DNA of 64,000 nt from an uncultured Oscillospiraceae bacterium (GTDB taxonomy: Bacteria > Bacillota > Clostridia > Oscillospirales > Ruminococcaceae): the NCBI GenBank assembly GCA_910584715.1, contig CAJUAN010000007.1, positions 62,001 to 126,000 on the forward strand, written 5' to 3'. Shown here in pieces: positions 42,022 to 50,112 of this stretch. Position 1 is the stretch's first letter; every line of letters starts with the position of its first letter. Position numbers and translations under genes: made by a program. The notes under the pieces were generated by a model that saw only the letters and a program-made list of their open reading frames with translations, was not told where the DNA came from and did no database searches.

Positions 42022-44172
42022 TTAAACGGAGATATCGTCCTCCACGGCAAAATCCACCTGTCCCGCGCTTACGTCAGCCGCGGCGCAGATAACGCTTATC
42101 CTGTCGCCTACGCGGTATACGGGCTTGCCCTCTTTTGTGAGAGCAAACCGTCCGTCGTAATCGTAGGGACCGTTTTTCAGCGTATCAAGACGGACAAGTC
42201 CCTCAACGGTGTTGGGAAGCTCCACAAAGAAGCCGAAATCCTGAACCGAGGATATCATACCCTCGAAACGCTCTCCGATATGGGCGGACATATATTCCGC
42301 CGCGTAGCAGTCGTCACAGGCGCGCTCAACGCGCATCGCCGTAAGTTCCCTTTCCGAGGACTGCTTTGCCGCCTCGTTCGCAAATGCGGCATAGCGCTTG
42401 CGGAGCTCGTCGGGAGTTTTTTTATTGTAGCAAAGATCGGTCAATATGCGGTGTATCGCCAGATCGGGGTAACGCCTTATAGGGGACGTGAAGTGGGCGT
42501 AATCGTCAAGCACAAGTCCGAAGTGTCCTAAAGGCTCGTCGCTGTACTTAGCCTTAGCCATTGACCGCAGCACCATGCTGTTCACCACGGGCGCAAGGGG
42601 AGATTCCTTTGTTTTTTCCAGTATCTCCGCAAGGTGCTTAGGCTTTACGCTTGTAAAGTGGGGAACTGCTATTCCCATTACCGAAACGGTTTCCACAAGC
42701 TCGCCTATCTTTTCGGGGGACGGATCCTCATGCACCCTGTAGACAAAGGGTACGCCGCTTTCCTTTGCAAGCCTTGCGGCGGCGGTGTTCGCCATGAGCA
42801 TGAACTCCTCGATGATAAGCTCGCTCCTGCCCCGCTCTCGCCTTTGGACGTCCACGCAGACGTCGTTTTCATCTATTATCAGCTTACTTTCCGAGGTCTC
42901 TATCTGGGGCGCGCCGCGGCGGAGCTTATTAGCGGTCAGTATTGCCGCTAACGTGTCCATAAGCAGAATGCTTTTCGTCAGACCTCCGTACTTTTCCGCA
43001 AGCTCGAAAGGTACCGCCTCGCCGTTTTTCAGACAGTCCAGCAGAGTATTTATCTCGCTGTAAACGCCCTTTACCCGCGAACGGATCACCGACTTGCTGA
43101 ACTTATAGCTCACAAGCTGTCCCTCAAGATCAAGCTTCATAAGGCAGGAAAACGCAAGCCTGTCCTCATGGGGATTAAGGGAGCATATGCCGTTTGAAAG
43201 CTCCTTCGGCAGCATGGGAACCACCTTGTTCGCGTAGTAAATTGACGTGCCGCGGAGCATAGCATCATTGTCAAGCTCGGAGCCCGCCTTTACATAAAAG
43301 GACACGTCCGCGATGTGTACGCCAAGGTTCCAACCGCCCCCGTCGCGGGAAACGGACACCGCGTCGTCGATATCCTTTGTATCGGCCCCGTCTATGGTGA
43401 AGATCACCTCGTCCCGCAGGTCAAGCCGCCTGTAAAGCTCTTCCGGGGGGATACCCTTATGCTCGGCGGCTCTTGCCTCGTCCAGAACCTGCGAGGGGAA
43501 ATCCACCTCAATGCCGTTGGTATAGAGCAGAGCGTCCGCGCTGGTTTTGGCTTTTCCGCTGTCGCCGAAAACATCTTTAATGCGTACCCTGTGTTCCGAG
43601 TGCCTGTCCCCGCGGCGTGAAATTTCCGCCAGAACTTTGTCCCCCACTCTTACGGGAACATCTATGGCCGAAACTATCATAAGCTCCTTTGAAAGGGTAT
43701 CGGGACGTATGCATACGGTTTTGCCGTCCTTTTCAACGGTACCCGAAAACTCCGTGAAGCCCTCCTCGACGACGGAGACCACCTCTCCGTCAAGAAGCCC
43801 GCCCTCGGTCTGTTCCACTCGGGGAGGCAGAAGCCTTGCCATGACCGTATCGCCGGGCATTGCGCCCTTGAGGAATTTCCCCGGGACGAAAACCTCGGCG
43901 CCGTCCTCACGTTCAAGGAAACCGAAAGTCTTGTTGAGCCGCGACACCTTTGCGCGGAAAAGTCCCGCGTCGGCGCAGAGCCTGATGCCGCTTTTGTCCT
44001 CGGTGATAACGCCCTCCCGCTTCAGCTCGGCTACGGCAGCCGAAAACGCGGCGGCATTCTGCCGTCTGCCCTTGCATGAGGCGTACAGCTTTTTGTAGGG
44101 TACGCCCTTTCCGCCTCCCTGGGTCAGGATCGATTTTATTCTGTTTTTGTAAATATCCTTTTGTTCAGCCAT
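42022..44172 (-). CDS. rnr: Ribonuclease R
   Basis: Processive 3'-5' exoribonuclease that degrades structured RNA. The N-terminal winged-helix (about 10-65) and cold-shock-like domains (about 70-220) precede the RNB catalytic domain (about 235-575), with the catalytic Asp cluster in TIDGADTKDIDDAVS and DVSFYVKAGSELDNDA. The C-terminal S1 domain (about 625-705) has GMISSVQDFGFFVEL. Length (716) is normal; there is no long Lys-rich tail. ACGGAGGG precedes the ATG. It forms a unit with secG upstream, as in many Firmicutes. Confidence 0.96.
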   Translation of the reverse strand: MAEQKDIYKNRIKSILTQGGGKGVPYKKLYASCKGRRQNAAAFSAAVAELKREGVITEDKSGIRLCADAGLFRAKVSRLNKTFGFLEREDGAEVFVPGKFLKGAMPGDTVMARLLPPRVEQTEGGLLDGEVVSVVEEGFTEFSGTVEKDGKTVCIRPDTLSKELMIVSAIDVPVRVGDKVLAEISRRGDRHSEHRVRIKDVFGDSGKAKTSADALLYTNGIEVDFPSQVLDEARAAEHKGIPPEELYRRLDLRDEVIFTIDGADTKDIDDAVSVSRDGGGWNLGVHIADVSFYVKAGSELDNDAMLRGTSIYYANKVVPMLPKELSNGICSLNPHEDRLAFSCLMKLDLEGQLVSYKFSKSVIRSRVKGVYSEINTLLDCLKNGEAVPFELAEKYGGLTKSILLMDTLAAILTANKLRRGAPQIETSESKLIIDENDVCVDVQRRERGRSELIIEEFMLMANTAAARLAKESGVPFVYRVHEDPSPEKIGELVETVSVMGIAVPHFTSVKPKHLAEILEKTKESPLAPVVNSMVLRSMAKAKYSDEPLGHFGLVLDDYAHFTSPIRRYPDLAIHRILTDLCYNKKTPDELRKRYAAFANEAAKQSSERELTAMRVERACDDCYAAEYMSAHIGERFEGMISSVQDFGFFVELPNTVEGLVRLDTLKNGPYDYDGRFALTKEGKPVYRVGDRISVICAAADVSAGQVDFAVEDDISV

Positions 44173-44257
44173 ATCCGCAGCCCTCCGTACTTTTGATTTT
44201 ACAGCTAAAGAAAAAGTCCCGCGCCAAAGGCGGCGCAGGACATGACGGCATAATTAT

Positions 44258-44533
44258 TCAGCTTGCGCTGACCCTGTTTATTATTGCGGGAATAATATTA
44301 ACGGCAAGAGTAACAACAAAAAATACAATAGCCAAAAGCTTTGTAAGCCTTGCGAGAGCCTGCTCGCGGGAGCTGCTAACGTCGCCTTTGCCGAAAAAGT
44401 TATCGCTCTGACCCGACAGAGCCGAACTCATATCCTGCTGCTTCTGCTCCTGCATTATTGTCAGAATTATAATAAGCACGCTGCAGATAAGCATAATAAT
44501 TCCGCCGATGATCTGAATTGCGCCGAATTCCAT
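44258..44533 (-). CDS. secG: Preprotein translocase subunit SecG
   Basis: Small membrane subunit of the Sec translocon. Two hydrophobic helices (about 5-27 and 65-86) flank a polar Gln/Ser-rich loop with the family-like QEQKQQDMSSALSGQSDNFFGK. Length (91) is typical. TTGGAGGTGTG precedes the ATG. The partner gene rnr lies 85 bp downstream, the usual Firmicutes pairing. Confidence 0.92.
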   Translation of the reverse strand: MEFGAIQIIGGIIMLICSVLIIILTIMQEQKQQDMSSALSGQSDNFFGKGDVSSSREQALARLTKLLAIVFFVVTLAVNIIPAIINRVSAS

Positions 44534-44569
44534 AGGTCACACCTCCAAATAGTATACGTTATCTTTTAC

Positions 44570-44598
44570 AGTATACCACAAAGCTTTTGGGATTGCAA
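44570..44598 (-). promoter_or_regulatory. secG-rnr promoter
   Basis: Minus-strand TTGCAA (44593-44598), a 17 bp spacer ending in TGG, and TATACT (44570-44575). The MFS gene further downstream may share this transcript. Confidence 0.7.
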
Positions 44599-44778
44599 GG
44601 GATTTTTTAAAAATTTCCCCAACATATTTATTTTTTTAATATTTTACCGGATATAATCTTGCTGCCCACAACCGAGCCTACTATAAGAAACACCGCCATG
44701 AGTATTGTCGTGACGGGAAAGGCAGTGCGGTCATAGCAGCCGCCGTCGGAATCATTGCTGTTATGAAAGGAGATATTT

Positions 44779-45108
44779 TTACATATTTTTGTTAACGGTG
44801 TCCGCAAAGACCGCAAGCAGTTTCACAGCCTGTTTACGGTTATATTCCGAGAGCGTGGATAAAATGGCGTTTATCTCTTCGTTCTCGGAGCTGCGGTCAC
44901 TGCCGTTTATAATGTAATCCGCGCTTACGGACAGCGCAGCCGACAGCCGCCGCAGGGTCGCAACTTTCATGGTTTTCTTTCCGTGTTCTATTTGTATTAA
45001 AAACTGCACCGAAATATCCGCAAGCTCGGCTAACTTTTCCTGTGTGTAGCCGTGAGATTTTCTCAGTCCGGATATTCGCTGCCCGACTTCAAGCAGTTGA
45101 GTGTCCAT
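44779..45108 (-). CDS. XRE-family HTH regulator
   Basis: A 109-residue DNA-binding protein with a Cro/CI-type helix-turn-helix at about residues 9-65 (RISGLRKSHGYTQEKLAELADISVQFLIQIEHGKK, core YTQEKLAELADIS) and a short C-terminal helical tail. AAGGAGTG precedes the ATG. It is transcribed divergently from the exported protein at 45250. The intergenic region has a consensus promoter and several CTAAA-type repeats, so it is likely the regulator of both genes. Confidence 0.85.
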   Translation of the reverse strand: MDTQLLEVGQRISGLRKSHGYTQEKLAELADISVQFLIQIEHGKKTMKVATLRRLSAALSVSADYIINGSDRSSENEEINAILSTLSEYNRKQAVKLLAVFADTVNKNM

Positions 45109-45169
45109 AGCATCACTCCTTTGTTTTAGTATAGCCTAAACCAAAGGATAATAAAATAAACTGTAGTTG

Positions 45170-45198
45170 TTGACAAACTAAACTAAAGATGATATAAT
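45170..45198 (+). promoter_or_regulatory. Consensus promoter with CTAAA repeats
   Basis: TTGACA (45170-45175), a 17 bp spacer and TATAAT (45193-45198). The spacer contains AAACTAAACTAAAG, and TTTAGTATAGCCTAAACC lies at about 45125-45142. These are candidate operators for the divergent XRE protein. Confidence 0.75.
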
Positions 45199-45249
45199 AA
45201 TATAGGAAATATAAATTTAAACAACTTTGAATTATGGAGGACTTTCGTT

Positions 45250-46098
45250 ATGGAAGAAAAAGGTTTATCAGCGGGTTTTCTTGTGATAGCCGCAATTGTA
45301 GTATTACTTGTGGTTGGCAGTATGAACAGTTCAGAAAATATTGGAGAAAACAATTCAAGCAATGAAACCGCTCCGGAAAAAGCAATTACTTTATCAACAG
45401 ACCCGAATAAAATAACAATGACGTTATCCGCAAATGACTTAAAATACAAAAATTATCAAAACGTTGTTAATGATTTGCGTAAATTAGGATTTACAAATAT
45501 CAAAACCGAGGCTGCCTATGATATTTTTTTCGGAATATTATTATCTGAAGGTGAATCGGATAAGATTTCCATTGACGGAAATTCTGATTTTAAAAAGGGT
45601 GATACTTTTTCAAAAGACGCTGAAATTATTGTAACCTTTCACCTAAGCTATACAGACGACCCGACTTATACCGGAACTGCAACAGATAGTAGGGCCTATT
45701 CCCAATCAACAACCGAGTCCAAAACGTTGTTTTATTCGACAAATGATTTTGAAACTGCCAAAAAGGGGAACTCCGGCGTATATTCCTATAAGAGCAAAGG
45801 CGGACAATATAATATATATTGCATTGTAGACTTTGACGAAGGATATGTCTACCGCTTTCGCAATGACGAAGGGACTTGCGACCGTCTGAAAATAGATTCG
45901 GGAGACCTTAATAACGTCCTCATAATTACATATCATGACGGTGATGATTCTTGGTCTAACGGCTTGCATTTCAAATGGCAAAGACAACCTGATCACTTGA
46001 TTTTAGAGGACAATAATCACTTTGAAACAGATTTTTATTCAACTAATCTTGATGACGCTTTGAGCCTCAGAGATGAAAAGAAGATCCTTGATTATTAA
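45250..46098 (+). CDS. Membrane-anchored protein with PASTA-like domain
   Basis: A 282-residue protein with one N-terminal membrane helix (about 8-25), a polar linker and a domain (about 58-135) resembling a PASTA-like fold, with YQNVVNDLRKLGFTNIKTE and DFKKGDTFSKDAEIIVTF. The C-terminal half is polar with aromatic residues and no recognised domain. TATGGAGG precedes the ATG. Codon use is AT-rich relative to neighbours, which suggests recent acquisition. A strong promoter and divergent XRE regulator lie upstream. Function unknown. Confidence 0.65.
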   Translation: MEEKGLSAGFLVIAAIVVLLVVGSMNSSENIGENNSSNETAPEKAITLSTDPNKITMTLSANDLKYKNYQNVVNDLRKLGFTNIKTEAAYDIFFGILLSEGESDKISIDGNSDFKKGDTFSKDAEIIVTFHLSYTDDPTYTGTATDSRAYSQSTTESKTLFYSTNDFETAKKGNSGVYSYKSKGGQYNIYCIVDFDEGYVYRFRNDEGTCDRLKIDSGDLNNVLIITYHDGDDSWSNGLHFKWQRQPDHLILEDNNHFETDFYSTNLDDALSLRDEKKILDY

Positions 46099-46124
46099 CA
46101 TTAAATGTTTTGACACAAAGCAAA

Positions 46125-46164
46125 AATCGCCCCCTGCCGTAACCGACAGGGGGCGATTCATTTT
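46125..46164. terminator. Bidirectional terminator beside gap
   Basis: AATCGCCCCCTG (46125-46136) and CAGGGGGCGATT (46147-46158) form a 12 bp stem. T-runs lie on both strands. Confidence 0.85.
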
Positions 46165-46175
46165 AAATCCGCAAA

Positions 46176-47210
46176 TTAAAGCTCTGCAAAATACTTGATA
46201 GTTCTTACCATCTGAGATGTGTAGGAGTTCTCGTTGTCGTACCAGGAAACAACCTGTACCTCGTAGAGGTCGTCAGCGATCTTGGCAACCATTGTCTGAG
46301 TTGCGTCAAACAGCGAGCCGTATCTCATGCCGATAACGTCGGAGGAAACGATCTGCTCCTCGTTGTAGCCGTAGGACTCGGAAGCGGCAGCCTTCATAGC
46401 GGCGTTAATGCCTTCCTTAGTAACGTCTGTACCCTTAACAACAGCGGTAAGGATAGTTGTGGAGCCTGTGGGTACAGGAACTCTCTGAGCGGAGCCGATA
46501 AGCTTTCCGTTCAGCTCGGGGATAACAAGTCCGATAGCCTTAGCAGCGCCGGTAGAATTAGGAACGATATTAGCAGCGCCTGCTCTTGCTCTTCTCAGGT
46601 CTCCCTTTCTGTGAGGACCGTCAAGGATCATCTGGTCGCCGGTATAAGCATGGATAGTGGACATGATACCGCTCTGGATAGGAGCATAGTCGTTAAGAGC
46701 CTTAGCCATGGGAGCAAGGCAGTTTGTTGTGCAGGAAGCAGCGGAGATGATAGTATCGTCCTTAGTGAGAGTGTTCTCGTTTACGGAGAATACGATAGTC
46801 TTAAGGTCGCTGCCTGCGGGAGCGGAGATAACGACTTTCTTTGCGCCTGCGTCGATATGAGCCTGGGACTTCTCTTTGGAGCAGTAGAAGCCTGTGCACT
46901 CGAGAACAACGTCAACGTTAAGCTCTCCCCAGGGAAGCTCGTTGGCCTTAGCCATAGCATAGATCTTAAGAGTCTTGCCGTCAACTGTGATAGTACCTGC
47001 CTCGTCGTCAGCGGAAACTGTGTGGAGATTCTCGCCGATGCGTCCGCAATAACCGCCCTGAGCGGTATCGTACTTGAGAAGCTGAGCCAGCATGGAAGGC
47101 TTTGTGAGGTCGTTGATAGCTACGATCTCGTAACCCTCTGCGCCGAACATCTGACGGAACGCGAGACGACCGATACGTCCGAAACCATTGATTGCAACTT
47201 TAACTGCCAT
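46176..47210 (-). CDS. gap: Glyceraldehyde-3-phosphate dehydrogenase
   Basis: Glycolytic NAD-dependent enzyme. The N-terminal Rossmann fold begins VAINGFGRIGRLAFRQM, and the catalytic Cys lies in SAASCTTNCLAPMAK. SWYDNENSYTSQMV marks the C-terminus. Length (344) is normal. AGGAGGAATTC precedes the ATG. It stands alone with its own promoter and terminator. The codon choice is strongly biased, as expected for an abundant protein. Confidence 0.97.
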   Translation of the reverse strand: MAVKVAINGFGRIGRLAFRQMFGAEGYEIVAINDLTKPSMLAQLLKYDTAQGGYCGRIGENLHTVSADDEAGTITVDGKTLKIYAMAKANELPWGELNVDVVLECTGFYCSKEKSQAHIDAGAKKVVISAPAGSDLKTIVFSVNENTLTKDDTIISAASCTTNCLAPMAKALNDYAPIQSGIMSTIHAYTGDQMILDGPHRKGDLRRARAGAANIVPNSTGAAKAIGLVIPELNGKLIGSAQRVPVPTGSTTILTAVVKGTDVTKEGINAAMKAAASESYGYNEEQIVSSDVIGMRYGSLFDATQTMVAKIADDLYEVQVVSWYDNENSYTSQMVRTIKYFAEL

Positions 47211-47275
47211 AATAGAATTCCTCCTAAAAGAAATTTGGATTTAAGGCTGTCCGCAAAGGACAACCGCATATATTT

Positions 47276-47304
47276 ATTTTAACCTATTTTGCCCGGATTT
47301 GCAA
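47276..47304 (-). promoter_or_regulatory. gap promoter
   Basis: Minus-strand TTGCAA (47299-47304), a 17 bp spacer and TAAAAT (47276-47281). Confidence 0.65.
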
Positions 47305-47437
47305 TACCTTTTTGGAAATTTTTTATCATTTTGACGGTAAAATACGGCAGCGCACTTTGCAGCATACTGTTTGGCTGCTGTGTTTGTAAATATATTGCGT
47401 CCGGTTTTGTGAAAAACGGAGAAATTTTTAACGGCGG

Positions 47438-47466
47438 TTGACAATTGTTTCCCGCGGTATTAAAAT
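47438..47466 (+). promoter_or_regulatory. Promoter of the 47-residue ORF
   Basis: TTGACA (47438-47443), a 17 bp spacer and TAAAAT (47461-47466). Confidence 0.65.
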
Positions 47467-47501
47467 TAAATTATAATATGTAACTTTTACGGGGGCACGC
47501 T

Positions 47502-47645
47502 ATGAACAACAATGTATTTTTTTCTTTTGACCCTGTCACTTTTATAGCCACTATTACAAACACCGCTCTTTGGGGAGCGATAATTTTTCTTATAGTGGAT
47601 TTTTTGAGAAAAAAATCCGGCAGGAAAAACAAAAACGACAAATAA
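47502..47645 (+). CDS. Small single-pass membrane protein, 47 aa
   Basis: The ATG at 47502 follows GGGGGCAC and a good promoter. One hydrophobic segment (about residues 11-33) is followed by a strongly basic tail rich in Lys and Arg. Such small membrane peptides may be toxins of type I systems, regulators or unknown factors. A second short ORF with its own AGGAGG follows. No family is recognised. Confidence 0.5.
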   Translation: MNNNVFFSFDPVTFIATITNTALWGAIIFLIVDFLRKKSGRKNKNDK

Positions 47646-47667
47646 CTTTCAGGAGGTACAATTATGA

Positions 47668-47754
47668 ATGTACAGACAGCGGCGAACACAAACTCTTATA
47701 TTTCTTGACCTTACGGGCAAGCGGGTAGTTGCGATCTCCGAGCTTTCTGCTTGA
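47668..47754 (+). CDS. Possible 28-aa peptide
   Basis: AGGAGG at 47651-47656 is followed by two out-of-frame ATG codons. The second, at 47668, opens 28 codons ending LTGKRVVAISELSA, which looks protein-like. The first, at 47664, gives only 14 codons but better spacing. Either could be a leader or remnant. Evidence is weak. Confidence 0.3.
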   Translation: MYRQRRTQTLIFLDLTGKRVVAISELSA

Positions 47755-47761
47755 TGAAATG

Positions 47762-48060
47762 TGCAGCCGTTCATGCTATCCTTATGTTTAAACAAAACTG
47801 CCGTCTCGGGAGCAAAAATATGCTGCCATTACTACAGACGGCGGCAGGGGTAAAGGCTCAGCCTTTCGTGCTATCCTTATGTTTAAACAAAACTGCCGTC
47901 CCGGGAGCAAAAATATGCCGCCATTACTACAGAGGGCGGCAAGGGTAAAGGCTCAGCCTTTCGTGCTATCCTTATGTTTAAACAAAACTGCCGTCTCGGA
48001 AGCAAAAATATGCCGCCATTACTATAGAGGGCGGCATGGGTAAAGGCTCAGCCTTTCGGT
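47762..48060. repeat. Three tandem 95 bp units
   Basis: Equivalent bases (CTATCCTTATGTTTAAAC) occur at 47776, 47871 and 47966, exactly 95 bp apart. Each unit contains GTTTAAAC, AAAACTGCCGTC, and a TGCCGCC/GGCGGCA hairpin; units differ at a few positions. Partial unit edges lie on both sides. No ORF spans them convincingly. They fill 47755-48135 between the small ORFs and the cysteine-cluster gene. Confidence 0.85.
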
Positions 48061-48135
48061 CGGGACAATGACAAGCGTTTAAGATCCGTACAAATAAAAG
48101 CAGATACCGCTGTATTGGCAGTATCTGTTTTTGTG

Positions 48136-48621
48136 TCAAGATTTTTTCTCCGCCAGCAGTATCGGATACCCGCTTTCGTAGGGCTTGACTATATCGGGGT
48201 GGGAATCGGCATAGGCGAAAATCTTCTCCGCCAGACCGTTTTTCCCCAGCTCCCCGCAAAGCTCGGAAAGCGGTTTAGCGTACATGGTGGGGCATATCGA
48301 AGCTATGGAAATGACCCTTTCACCGCCGAAGTCCATAACGCGGTACGGCCATATACGGCAGTCGAAAGGCTTGTCGTCCCCGAGCATACACCCCGACTTG
48401 GGATCAAGCATAGGACAATAATACAGACCGTCCTCCGATTCCTCCATGCGGAACAGCCAGCCCTCACCCTTTTGCACAAACGAGGTATCGGGAAATTTTT
48501 CCGACACCTTGGCTTTCAGTCCCTCCTCCAGCACCGGAGTCTCCCACAGATCGTATTTGTCGAACACGCAGCATATACGGCAGGACGCACAGTCCTCGCC
48601 CTTTAAAATATTTTTAAGCAT
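48136..48621 (-). CDS. YkgJ-like cysteine-cluster protein
   Basis: A 161-residue protein with the cysteine pattern CASCRICC near the N-terminus (residues 11-18), then CPMLDPKSGC, CRIWPY and a later SICP. This matches the zinc/iron-sulfur cluster-binding YkgJ/Fe-S oxidoreductase group. The role is poorly known; metal or cluster binding is inferred. The ATG at 48621 follows AAAGGAT. Confidence 0.8.
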   Translation of the reverse strand: MLKNILKGEDCASCRICCVFDKYDLWETPVLEEGLKAKVSEKFPDTSFVQKGEGWLFRMEESEDGLYYCPMLDPKSGCMLGDDKPFDCRIWPYRVMDFGGERVISIASICPTMYAKPLSELCGELGKNGLAEKIFAYADSHPDIVKPYESGYPILLAEKKS

Positions 48622-48701
48622 AAAACTTATCCTTTCGGGAATAATTTTCTCCGTTCCGCGGACAATAATACCATGAAAACCGTAAGAACGGAGGAATTTT
48701 T

Positions 48702-49142
48702 ATGAATGTTTCAAAACAGCAGTACAGCACAATGGTCAAAAAAATATCGCCGAACTCCAAAAGCTGGATAGACATACCTAAAGCCTTTGTGATCGGCGGT
48801 ATTATCTGCTGCATAGGTCAGGGGCTTACCGACCTGTACGGAAACGCGGGCTTTGACGACAAGACCGCAGCCGCCTGGACGTCCGTCACACTTGTCTTTC
48901 TAAGCGCGCTGCTGACCGGACTTGGCTTGTACGAAAAAATCGCCAAGCACGGCGGCGCGGGAACCTTAGTACCCATAACGGGCTTTGCAAACGCAGTCGT
49001 CTCACCCGCTCTTGAATTCAAGGCGGAAGGCTTCGTTCTCGGAGTGGGAGCAAAAATTTTCGCCATAGCGGGACCCGTCATTTTGTACGGAACGGCAGCC
49101 TCCGTTCTGTACGGACTTATCTACTACTTTTTCCTGAGATGA
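48702..49142 (+). CDS. spoVAC: Stage V sporulation protein AC
   Basis: Membrane protein of the SpoVA channel that moves dipicolinate and water in spores. Four hydrophobic segments are visible, and family phrases include SWIDIPKAFVIGGIICCIGQGL and HGGAGTLVPITGFANAVVSPALE (cores KAFVIGGIICCIGQ and GAGTLVPITGFAN). Length (146) is typical. CGGAGGAATT precedes the ATG. The usual neighbours spoVAD and spoVAE are absent here; it may be an isolated paralogue. Confidence 0.88.
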   Translation: MNVSKQQYSTMVKKISPNSKSWIDIPKAFVIGGIICCIGQGLTDLYGNAGFDDKTAAAWTSVTLVFLSALLTGLGLYEKIAKHGGAGTLVPITGFANAVVSPALEFKAEGFVLGVGAKIFAIAGPVILYGTAASVLYGLIYYFFLR

Positions 49143-49162
49143 CCCCTGCGCCGATCCGCGGA

Positions 49163-49918
49163 CTACTTGTCCGAAAAACAGGTAACAGCCACAGCCGTGA
49201 TATTATCGCGGCTGCCGTTTTTTACAGCACGCTCAACTAAATCCGCAAGACGCTTGGGGAGCTTTTTCGGCTGAGCGAGAATGTCCTCAAGCTCGCCGTT
49301 GGTAAGGTTATCGGAAAGTCCGTCGCTGCACATAAGTATAACATCGCCGTGAAGGAGTCCGCCCTCTATAGGCATTATCTGGGGCTTAGGGTCTTCGGAA
49401 AGACTTCCCAGCACAGGAAATATAACGTTTTTTCTGGCATGGGTGCGCTTTTGCTCGCCCGTGATTATACCCTGGTCGTACAGCATCTGCACTAATGACT
49501 GATCGCGGGAAAGCTGCTTTATCTTGCCCCCGCGGCAGAGATACATTCTCGAATCCCCCGCGTTTATCATAACGGCGTTTCCCTTGTCGTCCACCGCAAG
49601 AGCGCAGAGTGTGGTCTGCATATTTTCGGTATTGTGAGTGATACCGTATCTTTTCAAAGAACTGTGCACCGACAGGATCTTTTTCTCATAATCGGTCTTG
49701 TGGGACGGTTTAAGGTCGGAGAGCAGCTCCAGAGCCATTCTCGAGGCGACCTCGCCGGAAGCCTCGCCTCCCACGCCGTCCGCAACGGCGGCTATCATAG
49801 GAGCGGAAACGTTGCTTTCCATTTCCGCGGAGGACATTACTATCCTGTTTATAAGAAAAGCGTCCTCGTTATTTTCACGGACAGGACCTTTATCCGTTAT
49901 CCCGCAGCAGTAAAACAT
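49163..49918 (-). CDS. PP2C-type serine/threonine phosphatase
   Basis: Mn-dependent protein phosphatase of the PrpC/Stp family, about 251 residues. Motifs include TDKGPVRENNEDAF, VADGVGGEASGEVASRMA, the middle INAGDSRMYLCRGG, LMCSDGLSDNL and GSRDNITAVAV, which hold the metal-binding Asp residues. The start is ATG at 49918 after GGAGGG; the frame is open 11 codons further. A PASTA-domain kinase, the usual partner, is not adjacent. It acts in the cytoplasm on Ser/Thr-phosphorylated proteins. Confidence 0.92.
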   Translation of the reverse strand: MFYCCGITDKGPVRENNEDAFLINRIVMSSAEMESNVSAPMIAAVADGVGGEASGEVASRMALELLSDLKPSHKTDYEKKILSVHSSLKRYGITHNTENMQTTLCALAVDDKGNAVMINAGDSRMYLCRGGKIKQLSRDQSLVQMLYDQGIITGEQKRTHARKNVIFPVLGSLSEDPKPQIMPIEGGLLHGDVILMCSDGLSDNLTNGELEDILAQPKKLPKRLADLVERAVKNGSRDNITAVAVTCFSDK

Positions 49919-50112
49919 CTGAGCCGTCCCTCCTTTCGGCATAAAACGCATATGTATATTATATACCGAAATCGTCCGTTTTTCAAGGGGGTTGCCGCAA
50001 ATTTACGCCAAAATCATTTTGGCAGCTCTAATATATAACGGCAGACTTTACAGAAGCAAAAGCAGGGGGAAAACGGCGGACGTTTTCTCCCTGCTGCAAA
50101 TATTTTTACAAA

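Noticed and set aside
44628..44816. 62-codon minus-strand ORF with a hydrophobic end
   Set aside because: It overlaps the XRE gene and has no start signal at a suitable distance; a shorter internal start would give only 23 residues.
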